A DNA stretch of 5,737 nucleotides. It comes from Flavobacteriaceae bacterium UBA3078 (GTDB lineage Bacteria > Bacteroidota > Bacteroidia > Flavobacteriales > Flavobacteriaceae). The notes below the pieces were generated by a model. It saw only the letters and a list, made by a program, of their open reading frames with translations. It did no database searches and was not told where the DNA came from. The DNA lies in NCBI GenBank assembly GCA_002366675.1, contig DFBO01000047.1:1-5737 (forward strand), in the 5' to 3' direction. Below, piece after piece: positions 5,124 through 5,737 of the stretch. Each line of letters starts with the position of its first letter. The stretch's first letter is position 1. Made by a program: the position numbers and the translations under genes.

Positions 5124-5737
5124 AACTCCAGATTACTATTTTTATTTCTACTTTGTTTTCAACTTCAAATAACAGCACAAGAAGATGCTTGGGTTTATCT
5201 AACAGATAAAGAGAGTGTTGCAGCATCAATTTCAAATCCTATTTCTATTTTAACACAAAAAGCCATAAATAGAAAGCAAGCTCACGGAGTGTCTATTGAT
5301 TCACGTGATGTTCCAGTTAACGAAAGTTATATTTCACAATTAAAAGCACAAACTGGAATTTCAGTTCTTGCTAAATCAAAATGGTTTAATGCAGTGCATG
5401 TTAGAGGTAGCGAAACAGATATTAATGCATTAATAGGATTGGCTTATGTTACCGAAATTATTTTTGCTGATAAAAATCTGAACAGCAGGATAGCTGTACC
5501 TAAAAACAAATTTGATATAGAAACAGCTCGAACAACTTTTGATTATGGAGATGCTGCCAATCAAATTGAGATGTTTCATGGAGATGATTTACATCAAGAA
5601 AATTACACAGGAACAGGAATAACTATAGCAGTAATAGATGCAGGATTTCCAGATGTGAATACAATGGGTGGATTTCAGAGATTAAGAGATAACGATGGTA
5701 TTATAGATGGCTATGATTTTTTTGATAGAAATCCAGA
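5121..5737 (+). CDS. Secreted S8 (subtilisin-like) serine peptidase, N-terminal part (3'-truncated by window edge)
   Basis: The open frame runs off the right edge after 205 complete codons. Residues 1-19 form a signal peptide (MNSR, a Leu/Phe-rich core, ITA, then QED), so the protein is exported. Residues ~22-150 look like the propeptide region of Bacteroidota S8 peptidases: AWVYLTDKES, then the QKAINRKQAHGVSID and DVPVNESYI segments. The catalytic domain begins near YTGTGITIAVIDAGFP; Asp173 in VIDAGF is the likely catalytic Asp. The His and Ser motifs (HGT and GTSMA types) are beyond the window, so activity cannot be judged. Relatives commonly carry a C-terminal type IX secretion sorting domain, which cannot be checked here. 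ATG 5121 fits the signal peptide; the ATG at 5102 is in another frame and gives no sensible protein. The 24-nt spacing and lack of a terminator suggest cotranscription with mnmA. Confidence 0.9.
   Translation, partial: MNSRLLFLFLLCFQLQITAQEDAWVYLTDKESVAASISNPISILTQKAINRKQAHGVSIDSRDVPVNESYISQLKAQTGISVLAKSKWFNAVHVRGSETDINALIGLAYVTEIIFADKNLNSRIAVPKNKFDIETARTTFDYGDAANQIEMFHGDDLHQENYTGTGITIAVIDAGFPDVNTMGGFQRLRDNDGIIDGYDFFDRNP

Overview
The window is a 5.7-kb stretch of an AT-rich genome from Bacteroidota, most likely a member of the Flavobacteriaceae. This rests on several things seen directly. YidC begins with a MEEKK-type N-terminus and has a long basic tail. Exported proteins have short signal peptides ending in MAQ or TAQ. 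The promoter ahead of mnmA is a TAnnTTTG -7 box, the form used by Bacteroidota sigma factor. None of the four visible gene starts has a Shine-Dalgarno sequence, and the terminators are GC-stem/T-run hairpins of the form AAGCTxCC.

Layout, all genes on the + strand: (1) the C-terminal half of pyrG (CTP synthase), open at the left edge; (2) yidC, the inner-membrane insertase, after a 103-nt gap holding two small inverted repeats and ended by a strong intrinsic terminator; (3) an exported MORN-type (YwqK-like) repeat protein, ended by a second strong terminator; (4) a roughly 300-nt AT-rich gap that ends in a well-defined promoter directly abutting mnmA (tRNA U34 2-thiouridylase); (5) 24 nt downstream of mnmA, the N-terminal part of a secreted subtilisin-like (S8) peptidase, open at the right edge. 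The mnmA-S8 pair looks like one transcription unit.

Functionally this is mainly a housekeeping segment: pyrimidine nucleotide synthesis, membrane protein insertion and tRNA modification. Two envelope or exported proteins of less defined role sit between and after these genes. I see no tRNA or rRNA gene, CRISPR array, insertion sequence, phage gene or defence system, and I do not claim a new biological system. The points most worth a second look are regulatory: the mnmA promoter lies so close to its ATG that the mRNA should be almost leaderless; a perfect 8-bp hairpin covers the start codon of the S8 peptidase right after the mnmA stop; and a small hairpin lies just ahead of the probable yidC start. 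Two annotated-looking starts (878 for yidC, 3840 for mnmA) are probably too far upstream, and 899 and 3903 are preferred here.
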